In this document: in pieces, positions 27,101 to 34,958 of the stretch | Position numbering within the stretch: position 1 is the stretch's first letter | Layout of the letters: each line of letters opens with the position of its first letter | From: Peredibacter sp045999315 | GTDB taxonomy: Bacteria > Bdellovibrionota > Bacteriovoracia > Bacteriovoracales > Bacteriovoracaceae | DNA: 64,000 nucleotides | Reading direction: 5' to 3' | NCBI RefSeq assembly: GCF_045999315.1 | Contig: NZ_CP174607.1 | Coordinates: 1,798,001 to 1,862,000 of the forward strand | Notes under the pieces: generated by a model | Told to the model about the DNA's origin: nothing | What the model saw: only the letters and a program-made list of their open reading frames with translations | The model's database searches: none | Translations under genes and position numbers: made by a program

Positions 27101-28503
27101 CTACAAGCACAATGGAAATCAAACGATCAAATGTAAATGGCCTAGGTCCGGCCAGTCCCTTGACTATTAGTACTGATGCCTTTACTGCGAATGATGGAGC
27201 TTCGATAAGTTTTTATAATCTTGATAATGCAGGGAATGCTCAGTCATATGGATGGTTGGGAAGTGTGATTGAGGATCCCACTAATGGTTCAGAAGATGGC
27301 GGACTTCGTTTCGCTACTACAGTAAATGGATTGAATTCTGAGAAAATGCGAATCAGCTCTTCTGGTAATGTCGGAATTGGAACGAGCGCTCCAACTACCT
27401 TGCTTGATCTCACATTCAACACAGACAACTCAGGAGTTACTGACCCTACAGGTATCAATGGCCTAACTATCACAAACACAAATACCACACCCGATACGGC
27501 AATGGGATTGAGATTTCTTTCGAATATTTTTGCAGGAGCTACTGCCGGTATCGCAGGTCGTGCAGTTGGTTCTGATATGATGGACTTGGAATTTTGGACA
27601 GAAGGACCGGGGACACCATCTCGCTCCAACAAAATGGTCATTCGATCAGGTGGTAATGTCGGGATTGGTACGGCCTCTCCTCAGGCACAATTAGAAGTAA
27701 GCTCCAATGGAAATACTCTTATCAATGCTTCGATTACGGATCCCACGAAGTATACAGGACTTCGTTTATTTTCGTTACGTGGGAATCCTTCAGAAGCGAT
27801 GGGGTCAGCAAATCCAAGTGGGGGTAATAGAGGATGGGAGCTTGGTTCTAACGGGAATAACCATGCAAATATTAACTATCGAAACGTTTTCACTATTAAT
27901 TATTGGAATGGAACTGTTTGGTCTACACCCATGGCCGTGACTCCTTCGAATAATATCGGGTTGGGGACATATACTCCGGCCTACAAACTTGATGTGGTGG
28001 GGGACGTAAATATCGCTGCTGCCAACGTCCTTCGATTTGGCGGAACTCAAGTGTGTACCAGTGCGGGATGTACATCTTCATCTGACCGCCGTTTAAAAAA
28101 GAATATTCATCCTCTTCAGGACTCTTTACTTAAAATCACTCAGCTTCAAGGTGTTGAATACGATTATGTTGATCAAGAGAAATTCGGGGCTAGACATCAA
28201 GTGGGTGTGATTGCCCAAGACGTAGAAAAAGTATTTCCTGAAGTCGTTATCACAGATAAAAAAACTGGTTTAAAGTCCGTGGCCTATGATCATTTAGTAG
28301 CACCTATCATTGAAGCGATAAAGGAGCTTTTTAGTCAGTCACGCGAATCTTCGAGAGAAATTGCCTCCATTAAAGAAGAAAATCAAAGATTGAAAGAAAA
28401 AACTCTGGAACTTGAGCAAAAGTATCAGCAAGCTGAACAAGAAAATACCGCCATTAAGGCCTATATCTGCCAAAAAGATCCTGCCGCTTCTCTCTGCAAA
28501 TAA
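24163..28503 (+). CDS. Giant fibre lipoprotein 1 with C-terminal S74 chaperone domain
   Basis: 1446 aa from ATG 24163 (AAGG upstream; a GTG lies one codon earlier). A lipoprotein signal ends at Cys19 (LSSC). Then comes an IPT/TIG-like segment (about 30-115), a phage-tail-fibre-like region, and a long series of eight (N/K)-V-G-I-G-T-x-(S/T)-P type units spaced through residues 470-1290. The end is a peptidase S74-type intramolecular chaperone: Ser1307-Asp-Arg-Arg-Leu-Lys1312 gives the Ser/Lys dyad for self-cleavage, followed by a C-terminal coiled coil. Such fibres trimerise. It is probably a surface adhesin. Confidence 0.8.
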   Translation: MTKFSALSILLSLFILSSCQDSIFKGNIKVSIRESQPRIDQVKVQNDQIIVSGKNLESVSLAKVGNHEFQIESKTTDKLILNAKSMLSFLVGQTFNLIVSNASASATFPLSFELQNGQVTASKLHHMNASTGDFLQFNGTNWAPASISTNQVYVGTYNASTDTPNLSAGAAAAGTYYIVTTAGTQDLGSGAMSFDVGDWVISDGTNWSKVAVGTNTVSNFNGRTGAVVPLSGDYSWSMLTKAAGKLTGSKLQEIADVDVTGIQDGDILIWNNSSLKWESGPQPSVSIPAGSVTNTQIASGAIDSSKIVDGSITNADIAAGASIDQTKINGLTTALDGKEPKITAGTAAQYWSGTKTWQNLNPAVIGSTLTGFASTTGAVTAADTILSAIGKLSGNLGTVAATQGNYVLKTGDSMSGPLAMGGNKITNLAAPTVATDAATMGYVDSRSSQWTTNGSDIHYSTGSVVIGTATSESTLHLKGDGSVGATIHRISDLHPPFVSLTRSRGTLGSEAKVQAGDMLGQLRFRGLTRNATNTADANTILSQIISSVESVDADQKASSNLSFYTSTNSASVTAKMTISSLGNVGIGTTSPTEKLDVDGNMALTGKARFKSDTANFVELRAPAGLGTTLTFNLPASYGSNNQVLMTDGAGNLSWTNGSGAPTGNAGGDLSGTYPNPTISGLDATKIGAGSVDNTEFSYLNGVTSNIQTQLNNTGNLVLSTPLSTYAGGTATPILTTDNIPQALGKLNAYISANQTAAVQVDGSSTMTGDLKMGNKLITGLATPSAATDAATKGYIDTLITNSTTWLKNVSDIYFNTGKVGIGTNSPMANLDVRGSLSALGRVYDETGASFELGMAGKSTNINDGALLISSTGNVGIGTTTPSEKLQVNGNIRLQDNETDSTTKVSRVLLGHYTNAEEPMYALGATSDSTKNYVALGGGSPSYNAATQIDFYTAANNTTLTGTSRMTILSDGKIGVGTVTPTSTMEIKRSNVNGLGPASPLTISTDAFTANDGASISFYNLDNAGNAQSYGWLGSVIEDPTNGSEDGGLRFATTVNGLNSEKMRISSSGNVGIGTSAPTTLLDLTFNTDNSGVTDPTGINGLTITNTNTTPDTAMGLRFLSNIFAGATAGIAGRAVGSDMMDLEFWTEGPGTPSRSNKMVIRSGGNVGIGTASPQAQLEVSSNGNTLINASITDPTKYTGLRLFSLRGNPSEAMGSANPSGGNRGWELGSNGNNHANINYRNVFTINYWNGTVWSTPMAVTPSNNIGLGTYTPAYKLDVVGDVNIAAANVLRFGGTQVCTSAGCTSSSDRRLKKNIHPLQDSLLKITQLQGVEYDYVDQEKFGARHQVGVIAQDVEKVFPEVVITDKKTGLKSVAYDHLVAPIIEAIKELFSQSRESSREIASIKEENQRLKEKTLELEQKYQQAEQENTAIKAYICQKDPAASLCK

Positions 28504-28551
28504 GCATTTTCTGCTTACCGTTTGAGTGACATTTAAAATGTTAATTTCATT

Positions 28552-28578
28552 TAAAAAATAAGCATTTTGAGACGATAA
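28552..28578 (+). promoter_or_regulatory. Sigma-28 (FliA)-type promoter for fibre gene 2
   Basis: TAAAAAAT (28552-28559), exactly 11 nt, GACGATAA (28571-28578; 7 of 8 to consensus). The ATG is only 11 nt after the -10 box, so the transcript would be almost leaderless; no ribosome site is seen. Confidence 0.6.
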
Positions 28579-28589
28579 ATTCATGGAAC

Positions 28590-31500
28590 ATGAAGATTAA
28601 AAAACTCTTCTTAATCATTATCGCCCTTAATGTTCTTTCTGCTTGTCAGGAAGTGCCTTCCCTTATGGGAAGGATCAAGGTCACCATTAAAGAGTCGAGA
28701 CCAACGATCGCGCAAGTCAAGGTTCAAAATGATCAATTGATCGTGACCGGTACGAACCTTGAGAATGTGACACTTGCTAAAATTGAAGGCAGTACAAATC
28801 ACTCTTTTCAAATTGAGTCGCAGTCATCAGATAAACTTATTCTGAATGCTAAAAGTGCTTTAAGTTTTTTAGTAGGTAAGACTTTAAATCTTATTGTTTC
28901 AAATGCTCACGCTTCGGCCACTTTTCCTCTGAGTTTTGAATTACAAAATGGACAAGTGACAGCGGCAAAGCTTCATCACATGAACGCTTCTACGGGTGAC
29001 TTCCTTCAGTTCGATGGAACAAGTTGGGGACCAACTTCTCTTTCTACGAATCAGGTCTATGTGGGGACCTATGATGCGGCCACAGATACTCCGAATCTTA
29101 CGGCCGCAGTTGCAGCAGCTGGAACTTATTATATTGTGACGACAGCTGGCTCGCAGAATCTTGGATCTGGCCTCGTGAATTTTGATGTTGGTGATTGGGT
29201 CATTTCCGATGGAACTAACTGGAGTAAAGTCGCAGTTGGAACCAACACAGTTTCAAATTTTAAGGGAAGAACGGGGGCCGTGGTTCCACTTTCTGGTGAC
29301 TACTCGTGGAGCATGCTCACTAAAGCAGCAGGCAAACTCACAGGATCAAAACTCCAAGAAATCGAAGATGTTGATGTTGCGGGAATTCAGGATGAAGACA
29401 TTCTACAATGGAATGCTTCAACTTCTAAGTGGGAAGTGAGGCCAGTTCCTGCTCCAGTAATTAATGCTGGCTCAATTACGAATACACAAATTGCGAGTGG
29501 GGCAGTTGATTCTTCTAAAATTGTGGATGGGTCAATTACTAATGCGGATATTGCGGCCGGTGCGGCAATTGATCAGACAAAGATCAATGGCCTCACAACA
29601 GATCTAGGTAATAAAGAACCAAAAATTACAGCAGGAACTGCCGCTCAATACTGGAGTGGGACAAAGTCTTGGCAGAATTTGAATCCAGCGGTGATTGGTT
29701 CAACATTAACAGGATTTTCTTCAACAACAGGTGCAGTGACTGCAGCAGATACGATTCTGTCTGCGATTAATAAATTAAGCGGAAATATCGGTCTCGCCAC
29801 TGCCTCTCAAAGTAATTACGTTTTAAAAGGTGGCGACACCATGAGTGGTACGCTTGCCATGGGTGGAAATAAGATCATAAATCTTGCTGATCCAACTGTT
29901 GCAACGGATGCTGCAACTAAGGCCTATGTTGATACAAAAGCTGGAACTGCTTCTCAGTGGACTACGAATGGATCGAACATTCACTATAATGCTGGGAATG
30001 TCGGAATCGGTACGACAACTCCCTCTAAATTACTCCATGTTTATGGAGCTAGTGGATGGCCCGAAGTGCGCGTTGAAGGCAGTGGGGCCTCAGTAGGTGC
30101 GAGTGTCAGCATTCTTGGAGATGATAGTGTTAAGAGTGCGATTCGTTTACAAACAGGAGACACTGGTACCAATTACTGGGACATTCAAGGTTTTGGTATT
30201 AATTCGTCGAGTGCTTCACTTCGTGATGATCTGGTCTTCCAACATTTCAACGGAACGACAGCGACTCCATTTATTATTAAAGGTGCGACTGGCAACATAG
30301 GGATCGGAACGACTACCCCTCTCGATAAGCTTAGTGTCGTTGGAAGTGTCTCTCTTACTGGCAGTGTTCGCATGAAATCGGACACTGTTAATTATGTGGA
30401 GCTTCTCGCCCCAGCTGGACTAGGTTCAAGTTTAACTTTTAGATTACCGGCAAGTGCTGGTTCTTCTGGGCAGGCCCTTACAACTGATGGCGCAGGAAAT
30501 CTTTCTTGGTCGGCCGTTTCATCAGGTGCCATTGCCGATGGCTCAGTTGGCTATGCGAAGTTGAATCTGGCTGACGGTGATATCCCTCTCGCAAAACTTG
30601 CAGGAGCGAGTGATGCCACAAAGTATCTAAAAGGGGACAAAACTTGGGGAACATTTATTACAGATGTTCTTGCTTCAACTTTTGCGACAGTGACTCCAAG
30701 TAATACGGCGATTGCAAATGGTGATTCACTTCAAACTGTCGTGAATAAGACTCAGGGACAGATTAATAATCTTGCTTCCAACTCATTAAATAAAACCGGA
30801 ACGGATTCCATTACGGGAACGTTGACCATTAATGCGGCCACCGGTGCCTTAAAAATTCCTGCAACTCCTTCTGGTGCCGATCTTACTGATGCGGCCAACG
30901 TTCAGTATGTGAAGAATTACGTCGAGTCTTTCGGACAATGGACCAAGAATGGGGCAGATATTTTTTATAATTCCGGAAATGTCGGGATTGGTACGACAGC
31001 ACCATCTGTGCCTTTTAACCTCTATAACGGTACAGGTGGAGTCATTGGATTGTTTGAAGCAAATCCGACTGGACTTAATCAGACTGCAACATTAAGAGTC
31101 CTAAATTCAAATATCACTGCACCTGCGGGTTCAAATAGTGATTTCTCTTCCATCCGTGCAGATACTCTAGATTCCAGTGGCAATGTTCGTGCAGCATCGC
31201 TTTTGTCATTAGGTCTTAATTATGGAGGTCAGTTTGGTTTACCTGGAGAATCGGTCCTTGATGCTTCAAATTTTAGTACTGGTCTAAATATCCTTAATAG
31301 AAGTGCTACTGGGCATATTCGTTTTTCACGGAATGCGATTGAACATATGCGTATTACTCAGACTGGCAACGTTGGAATTGGAATTACTAATCCTGACGTA
31401 AAATTGCATATTGCCGGAACAGATTGGGCAAGTAGCTCGATCTATGCCACTCGATTTGAAAATGGACAACAATCAGCAGGACATTGGTCCCTTAAGAGTC

Positions 31501-32939
31501 GTGGTACTTCTGTAGGAGATTACGCCCCAGTATTGGCCAATGATGCTTTGGGCACCTTTGGTGGTAGCGGATTCTTTGGTACGACTTCTGCAGACTTTTC
31601 AACGGCCGGATATCTTACATTTAATGCAGAAACTAATTGGAGTGCTGGGAACACTCCTGCTCGCGCTCAAATTGTTTTGAATAGAGGCACTAATTCGTAT
31701 GTTGCTCCTCTGACAGCGACGAGTACTGGACGTGTCGGTATTGGTACAGCTTCTCCAACTTCTACTCTTGAAGTGGCCTCAGACCCTACAGCAGCAATTC
31801 GCGGGCTCACCATTACACATTCGGCAGCGGCCAATACACCATCATTACTCACCATGCGTAAATCTCGAGGAACACTTGCAAGTCCTACAGCTGTCCTCTT
31901 GAATGATCATCTCGGCTATCTGGCCATGACCGGTCATGACGGAACTAGTTATGTGTTAGCTGCGAACCCCACTGGTATTCTTGCCTCAGCAACTGAAAAT
32001 TGGTCTGCTACTGGCAATGGCGGCGCTCTCCGTTTTTATACAACTGCCAATGGCGCAGTCAATGGTACTGAGAGAATGAAAATTACAGAAGACGGTAACA
32101 TTGGGATTGGAACGACCAGCCCCACTGCTAAATTGCAGATTCAAGGAGCAATTAACGGTGATGTAACTAGTTATATGCTGAACACAGATGATACAGGCGT
32201 AAATGCCAGGGCCTTCCATTTAGTTGGGACTGCTTCATCCGCAACCAGATATGGTTATATATCACATCAAGGTGCAGGATATGTCCCTAAATTCGGTGCT
32301 GATAAACCGCGAGCAACAGTTGTTGCTGGAACTGATTCAGGTGGATTGAATATCCTAGCGAACGCTCAAATCGGTTTCTGGCTTGGTTCGACTGAAATGA
32401 TGAGAGTTCACTCCACTGGAGATGTCGGTATCGGGACCGCGGCACCATCTTATAAGTTACATGTAAATGGCTCTGTTGCTGGTGTTGGTGCTTATAACGC
32501 TTTATCAGACCGTCGCTATAAAAAAGACTTTGAAAACATTTCTGATGCTCTGGAAAGAGTCGTGAAGCTTAACGGTTTTTATTATCGCTGGAAGCAGGAA
32601 GAGAACCCTGAGATGCAGTTTGGAAAGGGCAGAGATATGGGTGTTATTGCCCAGGAAGTGGAAAAGGTATTTCCTGAAGCAGTGAGTACGGCGAAGGGGT
32701 CAGGAATAAAATCCGTGGCCTATTCTAAATTGATCGCTCCATTGATTGAGGCGGTAAAAGAGCTTCATAAAATGGTGGTGAAGCTTTTCGATAATTCAGA
32801 AAAACACTCGAGAGAGATTGCTTCTATCAAAGAAGAAAATAAACAGTTGAAGCTTAAGTCCGAGAAGCTTGAACAAGAGAATTCGGCCATCAAGGCCTAT
32901 ATCTGCCAAAAAGATCCTGCGGCGGCCTTCTGTAAGTAA
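28590..32939 (+). CDS. Giant fibre lipoprotein 2 with C-terminal S74 chaperone domain
   Basis: 1449 aa, paralogue of the preceding gene. Lipobox LSAC (Cys19). Residues 20 to about 470 are close to paralogue 1 at the protein level (for example ASTGDFLQF, GDYSWSMLTKAAGKL), while the DNA differs at many third positions. Beyond about 650 the sequences diverge, with seven VGIGT-type units. The end has Ser1306-Asp-Arg-Arg-Tyr-Lys1311 as chaperone cleavage dyad, then VIAQEVEKVFPEAV and a coiled coil ending AYICQKDPAA as in paralogue 1. It is likely a trimeric, surface-exposed recognition fibre; the ligand is unknown. Confidence 0.8.
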   Translation: MKIKKLFLIIIALNVLSACQEVPSLMGRIKVTIKESRPTIAQVKVQNDQLIVTGTNLENVTLAKIEGSTNHSFQIESQSSDKLILNAKSALSFLVGKTLNLIVSNAHASATFPLSFELQNGQVTAAKLHHMNASTGDFLQFDGTSWGPTSLSTNQVYVGTYDAATDTPNLTAAVAAAGTYYIVTTAGSQNLGSGLVNFDVGDWVISDGTNWSKVAVGTNTVSNFKGRTGAVVPLSGDYSWSMLTKAAGKLTGSKLQEIEDVDVAGIQDEDILQWNASTSKWEVRPVPAPVINAGSITNTQIASGAVDSSKIVDGSITNADIAAGAAIDQTKINGLTTDLGNKEPKITAGTAAQYWSGTKSWQNLNPAVIGSTLTGFSSTTGAVTAADTILSAINKLSGNIGLATASQSNYVLKGGDTMSGTLAMGGNKIINLADPTVATDAATKAYVDTKAGTASQWTTNGSNIHYNAGNVGIGTTTPSKLLHVYGASGWPEVRVEGSGASVGASVSILGDDSVKSAIRLQTGDTGTNYWDIQGFGINSSSASLRDDLVFQHFNGTTATPFIIKGATGNIGIGTTTPLDKLSVVGSVSLTGSVRMKSDTVNYVELLAPAGLGSSLTFRLPASAGSSGQALTTDGAGNLSWSAVSSGAIADGSVGYAKLNLADGDIPLAKLAGASDATKYLKGDKTWGTFITDVLASTFATVTPSNTAIANGDSLQTVVNKTQGQINNLASNSLNKTGTDSITGTLTINAATGALKIPATPSGADLTDAANVQYVKNYVESFGQWTKNGADIFYNSGNVGIGTTAPSVPFNLYNGTGGVIGLFEANPTGLNQTATLRVLNSNITAPAGSNSDFSSIRADTLDSSGNVRAASLLSLGLNYGGQFGLPGESVLDASNFSTGLNILNRSATGHIRFSRNAIEHMRITQTGNVGIGITNPDVKLHIAGTDWASSSIYATRFENGQQSAGHWSLKSRGTSVGDYAPVLANDALGTFGGSGFFGTTSADFSTAGYLTFNAETNWSAGNTPARAQIVLNRGTNSYVAPLTATSTGRVGIGTASPTSTLEVASDPTAAIRGLTITHSAAANTPSLLTMRKSRGTLASPTAVLLNDHLGYLAMTGHDGTSYVLAANPTGILASATENWSATGNGGALRFYTTANGAVNGTERMKITEDGNIGIGTTSPTAKLQIQGAINGDVTSYMLNTDDTGVNARAFHLVGTASSATRYGYISHQGAGYVPKFGADKPRATVVAGTDSGGLNILANAQIGFWLGSTEMMRVHSTGDVGIGTAAPSYKLHVNGSVAGVGAYNALSDRRYKKDFENISDALERVVKLNGFYYRWKQEENPEMQFGKGRDMGVIAQEVEKVFPEAVSTAKGSGIKSVAYSKLIAPLIEAVKELHKMVVKLFDNSEKHSREIASIKEENKQLKLKSEKLEQENSAIKAYICQKDPAAAFCK

Positions 32940-32972
32940 ATCTAGCTCACTAACGAATCAAAATTTTAAGAT

Positions 32973-33003
32973 TCACTTTCGCTGGAGAAAGTGATTTCAA
33001 TTA
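32973..33003 (+). terminator. Hairpin after fibre gene 2
   Basis: A perfect 8-bp stem TCACTTTC / GAAAGTGA (32973-32980 with 32987-32994), 6-nt loop, then TTTCAATT. It is a weak intrinsic terminator candidate because the T run is broken. Confidence 0.45.
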
Positions 33004-33013
33004 GGCCCACTCA

Positions 33014-33034
33014 ACTGTCTAACTTTTAGACAGT
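33014..33034. promoter_or_regulatory. Palindromic operator / possible enhancer site
   Basis: ACTGTCTAA-ctt-TTAGACAGT is a perfect 9-bp inverted repeat with 3-nt centre. It lies about 90-110 bp upstream of the start predicted from the sigma-54 promoter, where sigma-54 activators bind. It has no T run, so it is unlikely to be a terminator. Confidence 0.55.
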
Positions 33035-33074
33035 CTGTAAAAACATCCTACACCTCTCAAAATCCTTACCAACG

Positions 33075-33100
33075 AGCTGCCCGTATTTAGGGGGCTTTTT
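33075..33100 (+). terminator. Intrinsic terminator before sigma-54 promoter
   Basis: AGCTGCCC (33075-33082) pairs with GGGGGCT (33090-33096), with one bulged G and a 7-nt loop, followed by TTTTT. It probably insulates the downstream promoter from read-through of the fibre genes. Confidence 0.5.
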
Positions 33101-33118
33101 TGGCATCCCGATTGCTTA
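33100..33118 (+). promoter_or_regulatory. Sigma-54 (RpoN) promoter
   Basis: TTGGCATC-CCGA-TTGCTTA. The invariant GG (33102-33103) and GC (33114-33115) are exactly 10 nt apart, and TGGCA and TTGCT match the consensus TGGCACG-N4-TTGCA well. It lies about 37 nt before the ATG at 33152, which has GAGGAG upstream. Confidence 0.7.
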
Positions 33119-33151
33119 TTAAGACCCAAACCCTTTAATTGAGGAGCTCCC

Positions 33152-34948
33152 ATGCGTTCATGGAGTCTTGCCCTTTCTCTTATGCTTTTTTCAGCTCATC
33201 TGTTCGCCCAAGAACAAATGGCCCTGAGACTAAATGAGAACGGGATGATGAAAATCCTAAGAATGGCCATTCAGTACAACACGTCTTCTAAAACGAGTCG
33301 TACAGTGGTGATTCCTCAAAACATCTATAAGTTCACGATTAAAAAAGAGCAGCTGACGTCTAATCCGATTATTCCTGTGATCAATGAGATCAGTGATCTT
33401 AACCTAAACCGCGACTTGGATTTTTATCTCAATACTTCAGACATCAAAGTTACAGGTAACGTAGATGAGAAAAGCCTAAAAATGAGCATTTCAAATTCTA
33501 ACGATAATGGCTTTGATTTAAAGCTTAGCTTGAACTTGCCTCAGATCGTTGTGAATGGTGCTCGCTTGAGCCTTTGTGAAGACAAAGCAAAGAATGGTAA
33601 AAGCTGTGGTAGCGGTCTTCAGGCCTCAATGACCAATTTAAAGATCCAAACCAAAAATCGTCCCGTAAGTCTTTCAGCAACTCTGCGCCTCAGAACTGAC
33701 GGCAAGGTCGCTCGTGTAACAGTGCTTTCGGTGACTTCAAATCTTGAAGGCAAAAACGCTCCGGCGATGGACATTAACTTTCAAGCTGTGACTGTGCCTA
33801 AAATTGCCATCGTGATTGATGGCCAGGAAACTGAACTTGATACCTCTCGTTTGAAAGACGAGATTTTAAAACGTAAGGCCTTCCTTGCTGCCAAGCTTAT
33901 GTCCTTTGCGGCCGATTTCATAACATCAGACCTTGCTGAGATGATTAACGTTTATCTTGTGAACAAACAAGTGGCGACTTCATATCAGGTTTACCGCAAA
34001 GAGGGACTTAAGACCTTTAATGAATTCATGAGTGATCGTGATTCATATCCGAATCGAGAAAACTATGTTCGTTCTGCGATCCAGCCTGAAGGTAAAGACC
34101 CAATGACAGTGATCATGGCGGAGATCTCAGAAGTTATCCGTAATGCCCAAGTGGATATTGCGCTTAAGAAGATTTCAACTCCACAAAATAAAGACATTGA
34201 GCTTGCTGGTTTCTTGAACTTTGTTCTGAATAACCGAGCGATGACGATTAAAAACACATTAGGAAACTCAAACCGGGCCCTTCCGAAGTTGGATCTTACC
34301 GCTCATCGTAATCATGACATTAACCTTGCTATCTCTGAGCCACTTATTAACGGTGCTCTGGATCTCGTGAATACAACTGGCCTTTATCAAGAGGTGTTTA
34401 ATGCCATGGCCGATGTAAAAGGCTTCTCAATTAAGAGCATTAAAATGCACTTCCAGGGTGACAAGTCAGTTGTGGCGGTCGTGAATGCCCAGGTAGATCT
34501 AAAAAAACTTCAGTCTTCAGGTTTTAGCTCTTGGATTAAAAATAAATTGGCCGCTTACCTTGAAAGAAATAACAACAACGCTGTGATTTACTTCCCAATT
34601 GAGGTGCAGGTCGTTCCGACGGTGAAGAACCTTCCAACAGGTGGCGTAGGGTTAGACCTAAAAGTACTTTCTCCATTTAACTATGTGGAGCTACCGAACA
34701 AGTTTAATTACCCATCAAACGTGGGCAATATGACTGACATTGTGAAAGACGGTGTGATGGAACAATTAAAAGATAATCTTGAGCCGTATGTGAACAAGAC
34801 ATATAGCGTGGACGTAACAAAATTCCTGAACCAATCAGGTGTCGTGTTCCTTCCAAAAGCGATCTCGATTAATCAGGGAGCTTACTTCCTCCTCAATCTT
34901 GATCTGGTAGATATTAAGTTTAACAGCAAGAACCCAAACCTACGTTAA
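33152..34948 (+). CDS. Exported protein, possible TULIP-fold, copy 1
   Basis: 598 aa with a signal peptide ending LFAQ. The rest is strand-rich with few cysteines (a pair near residues 145-155). Near residue 390 INLAISEPLINGALDLVNTTGLY recalls the strand-helix element of BPI/LBP-type (TULIP) lipid-binding domains. The next gene has the same element, so the two are probably distant paralogues acting together in the periplasm. The fold is inferred from pattern only. The gene sits behind the sigma-54 promoter at 33100-33118. Confidence 0.5.
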   Translation: MRSWSLALSLMLFSAHLFAQEQMALRLNENGMMKILRMAIQYNTSSKTSRTVVIPQNIYKFTIKKEQLTSNPIIPVINEISDLNLNRDLDFYLNTSDIKVTGNVDEKSLKMSISNSNDNGFDLKLSLNLPQIVVNGARLSLCEDKAKNGKSCGSGLQASMTNLKIQTKNRPVSLSATLRLRTDGKVARVTVLSVTSNLEGKNAPAMDINFQAVTVPKIAIVIDGQETELDTSRLKDEILKRKAFLAAKLMSFAADFITSDLAEMINVYLVNKQVATSYQVYRKEGLKTFNEFMSDRDSYPNRENYVRSAIQPEGKDPMTVIMAEISEVIRNAQVDIALKKISTPQNKDIELAGFLNFVLNNRAMTIKNTLGNSNRALPKLDLTAHRNHDINLAISEPLINGALDLVNTTGLYQEVFNAMADVKGFSIKSIKMHFQGDKSVVAVVNAQVDLKKLQSSGFSSWIKNKLAAYLERNNNNAVIYFPIEVQVVPTVKNLPTGGVGLDLKVLSPFNYVELPNKFNYPSNVGNMTDIVKDGVMEQLKDNLEPYVNKTYSVDVTKFLNQSGVVFLPKAISINQGAYFLLNLDLVDIKFNSKNPNLR

Positions 34949-34958
34949 GGATTCGATA

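Noticed and set aside
25900..32450. Recurring GTNGGNATNGG DNA pattern as CRISPR or tandem DNA repeat
   Set aside because: It is the coding trace of VGIGT protein units at irregular spacing, with no regular spacers.
24163..32939. Prophage or phage tail operon
   Set aside because: The fibre-like genes have lipoboxes and no capsid, terminase, tail-tube or lysis gene is nearby.
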